Of a DNA stretch of 64,000 nucleotides, positions 62,795-64,000 are shown piece by piece. Under the pieces are notes generated by a model. That model was not told the origin of the DNA, made no database searches, and was given only the letters and a program-made list of their open reading frames with translations. The position numbers and the translations under genes were made by a program. Source of the stretch: an uncultured Chitinophaga sp. (GTDB lineage Bacteria; Bacteroidota; Bacteroidia; Cytophagales; Cyclobacteriaceae). How positions within the stretch are numbered: position 1 is the stretch's first letter; every line of letters begins with the position of its first letter. The DNA lies in NCBI GenBank assembly GCA_902168205.1, contig CABHOK010000003.1, forward strand, positions 1,426,001 to 1,490,000. Direction: 5' to 3'.

Positions 62795-64000
62795 ATGCTG
62801 CTCCGCCTCTTATACTTCATTGTTTGTATTGGTGTAACTATACCAGTCTATGCACAACAGGAACTGGTACGCGAAGATTTCAACAACAACGCTAACTTGT
62901 GGGGACTTGAGGAAAACAGCTCGCGAAATATATATATGGCTAACGGCAAACTGGTGCTCGATAACAGGAGTAGCGAGAGCGCCTTTGTGAGTCACGATTA
63001 CCCGGTCGATCCTGATAAAGATTTCTACATCGAAACACAGATTAAGAAGAACGCAGGCGGCAATATTACCTACGGGCTATATTTCGCGGATACACGTAAA
63101 ACGAAAAACAATAAATGGTATTATTACCTTATTGCTCCGGACGGTCGCCTTATCTTTTGTGAAAACAGCAGTGAGAAAACCGATTATCTATACTATCAGA
63201 ATGAATCGCCTGTAGTGGCACCATCACCGACCGGGAACACATTGGCTGTAGAAAAGAAAAGTGGTGTTACCAATTTTTACTTCAACGGTCAGAAGATGTT
63301 TACACTTTCCAATGTACGCTTCTGGGGAAACTTTGTAGGCTATGCCTTGTACGACCAGGGAGCAATTGAAGCTGACTATATAGTAGTAAAACAGAATTTC
63401 AAACTGAACCTCGTGCCGAATGCTTCGGTCAATTATACCAAAGATAATTTAGGACCGGCTGTTAATACAAAAGATGATGATATTATGCCGATCATCAGTG
63501 CCGATGGAAAAACACTATACTATGCTGTTGAGAACGATCCGTCTAATGCAGGCGGTACCGAAAATTCTGATATATGGTATACCACACGCAAGGCGGATGG
63601 TACTTGGAATCCGCGAAAAAATATAGGGACACCCTTAAATACGCGTGAAGCAGACTTCGTGGTGAACGCTATGCCCGACAACAACTCGCTTCTTATCAAT
63701 GGCGACTATGTGAGCAGCAACGGAACGATAAACAAATACGAAGGCTTATCCATGACGCATCGTACGCGCACGGGTTGGAGCCTGCCGGAGAAACTTGTGA
63801 TCGATAATTTCTATAATTACTCTACCGAAGTTTCATTTGCACTTTCGCCCGATCAGCAGGTGTTGATCTCATCCATCGAACGGGACATTACATACGGCAG
63901 TACCGATCTGTATGTATCGTTCCTGCAATCGGACGGTACGTGGACAGCGCCTGAAAATATGGGATCGGTTCTCAATACCTATGGTAAAGATATAACACCG
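62795..64000 (+). CDS. Exported PD40-type propeller protein, 5' part (partial)
   Basis: 402 codons are open to the window end. Signal peptide MLLRLLYFIVCIGVTIPVYA. Residues about 22-200 look like a LamG/DUF1080-type sandwich (REDFNNNANLWGLEENSS, GNITYGLYFADTRK). From about 225, PD40/WD40-like blades appear: DDDIMPIISADGKTLYYAVE, SDIWYTTRKADGTWNP, TEVSFALSPDQQVLISSI and STDLYVSFLQSDGTWTAPEN. In Bacteroidota this layout is often followed by an OmpA domain, which would lie outside the window. It is probably periplasmic or outer-membrane associated, linked to peptidoglycan if OmpA is present. Truncated only by the window edge. Confidence 0.85.
   Translation, partial: MLLRLLYFIVCIGVTIPVYAQQELVREDFNNNANLWGLEENSSRNIYMANGKLVLDNRSSESAFVSHDYPVDPDKDFYIETQIKKNAGGNITYGLYFADTRKTKNNKWYYYLIAPDGRLIFCENSSEKTDYLYYQNESPVVAPSPTGNTLAVEKKSGVTNFYFNGQKMFTLSNVRFWGNFVGYALYDQGAIEADYIVVKQNFKLNLVPNASVNYTKDNLGPAVNTKDDDIMPIISADGKTLYYAVENDPSNAGGTENSDIWYTTRKADGTWNPRKNIGTPLNTREADFVVNAMPDNNSLLINGDYVSSNGTINKYEGLSMTHRTRTGWSLPEKLVIDNFYNYSTEVSFALSPDQQVLISSIERDITYGSTDLYVSFLQSDGTWTAPENMGSVLNTYGKDITP

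Overview
The window looks like a chromosomal stretch from a Bacteroidota bacterium, most likely order Cytophagales. The evidence is two large secreted proteins with type IX secretion (T9SS) style C-termini, promoter boxes of the Bacteroidota TAnnTTTG type, no obvious Shine-Dalgarno sites, the long Bacteroidota form of IspG, a fused rhamnulose-phosphate aldolase/dehydrogenase and a DUF6728-like small protein. Assignment to a genus is not possible from the sequence alone. I see no phage, insertion sequence, CRISPR array or rRNA operon.

Layout. 0-7.2 kb is housekeeping: rplY (L25/Ctc), prs, tRNA-Gln, a DUF4136 lipoprotein, purL and an alpha/beta hydrolase. 7.3-8.2 kb holds an ECF sigma factor with a small two-helix membrane protein. 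8.3-15.1 kb is a complete tetR-tolC-adaptor-RND efflux operon with a palindrome over the tetR promoter. 15.3-20.2 kb has a membrane metallophosphoesterase, a short 6-phosphogluconate-dehydrogenase-like protein beside a gluconokinase-like FGGY kinase, two small membrane proteins and an RRM RNA-binding protein. 20.7-24.4 kb pairs a GH20 hexosaminidase with a NagX/HGSNAT-like membrane protein. 24.4-30.3 kb has a MacB/FtsX-type permease, small proteins, a head-GIN (DUF2807) protein, an exported SAM-hydroxide-adenosyltransferase-like protein and an SMP-30 lipoprotein. 30.3-35.2 kb is a surface-glycan cluster (two glycosyltransferases, flippase, FkbM methyltransferase).

35.2-51.8 kb is the most coherent accessory region. 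It is a rhamnogalacturonan-I/L-rhamnose utilisation locus: PL11 lyase, SGNH acetylesterase, two GH88/GH105 unsaturated uronyl hydrolases, a six-hairpin glycosidase-like protein, a GH43-like propeller protein, a Gfo/Idh/MocA oxidoreductase, and the rhamnose pathway RhaI, RhaB and fused RhaD-dehydrogenase. A GntR-type regulator reads divergently from the degradative genes over an intergenic region carrying two perfect palindromes. Extracellular lyase and esterase would release oligosaccharides, the GH105 enzymes trim unsaturated ends, and the kinase/isomerase/aldolase convert rhamnose to DHAP and lactate. No SusC/SusD pair or rhamnose permease lies in this window.

51.9-54.3 kb has an Mla-type ABC pair and an SDR protein. 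54.3-60.1 kb has two paralogous T9SS-cargo proteins followed by about 1.3 kb of decayed sequence that contains a recognisable C-terminal fragment of a third paralog. 60.1-64 kb has ispG, a small DUF6728-like protein, an MmcQ/YjbR protein and the 5' part of a large exported PD40-type protein cut by the window edge. Throughout, TATA-containing words are frequent, partly through use of ATA after codons ending in T.
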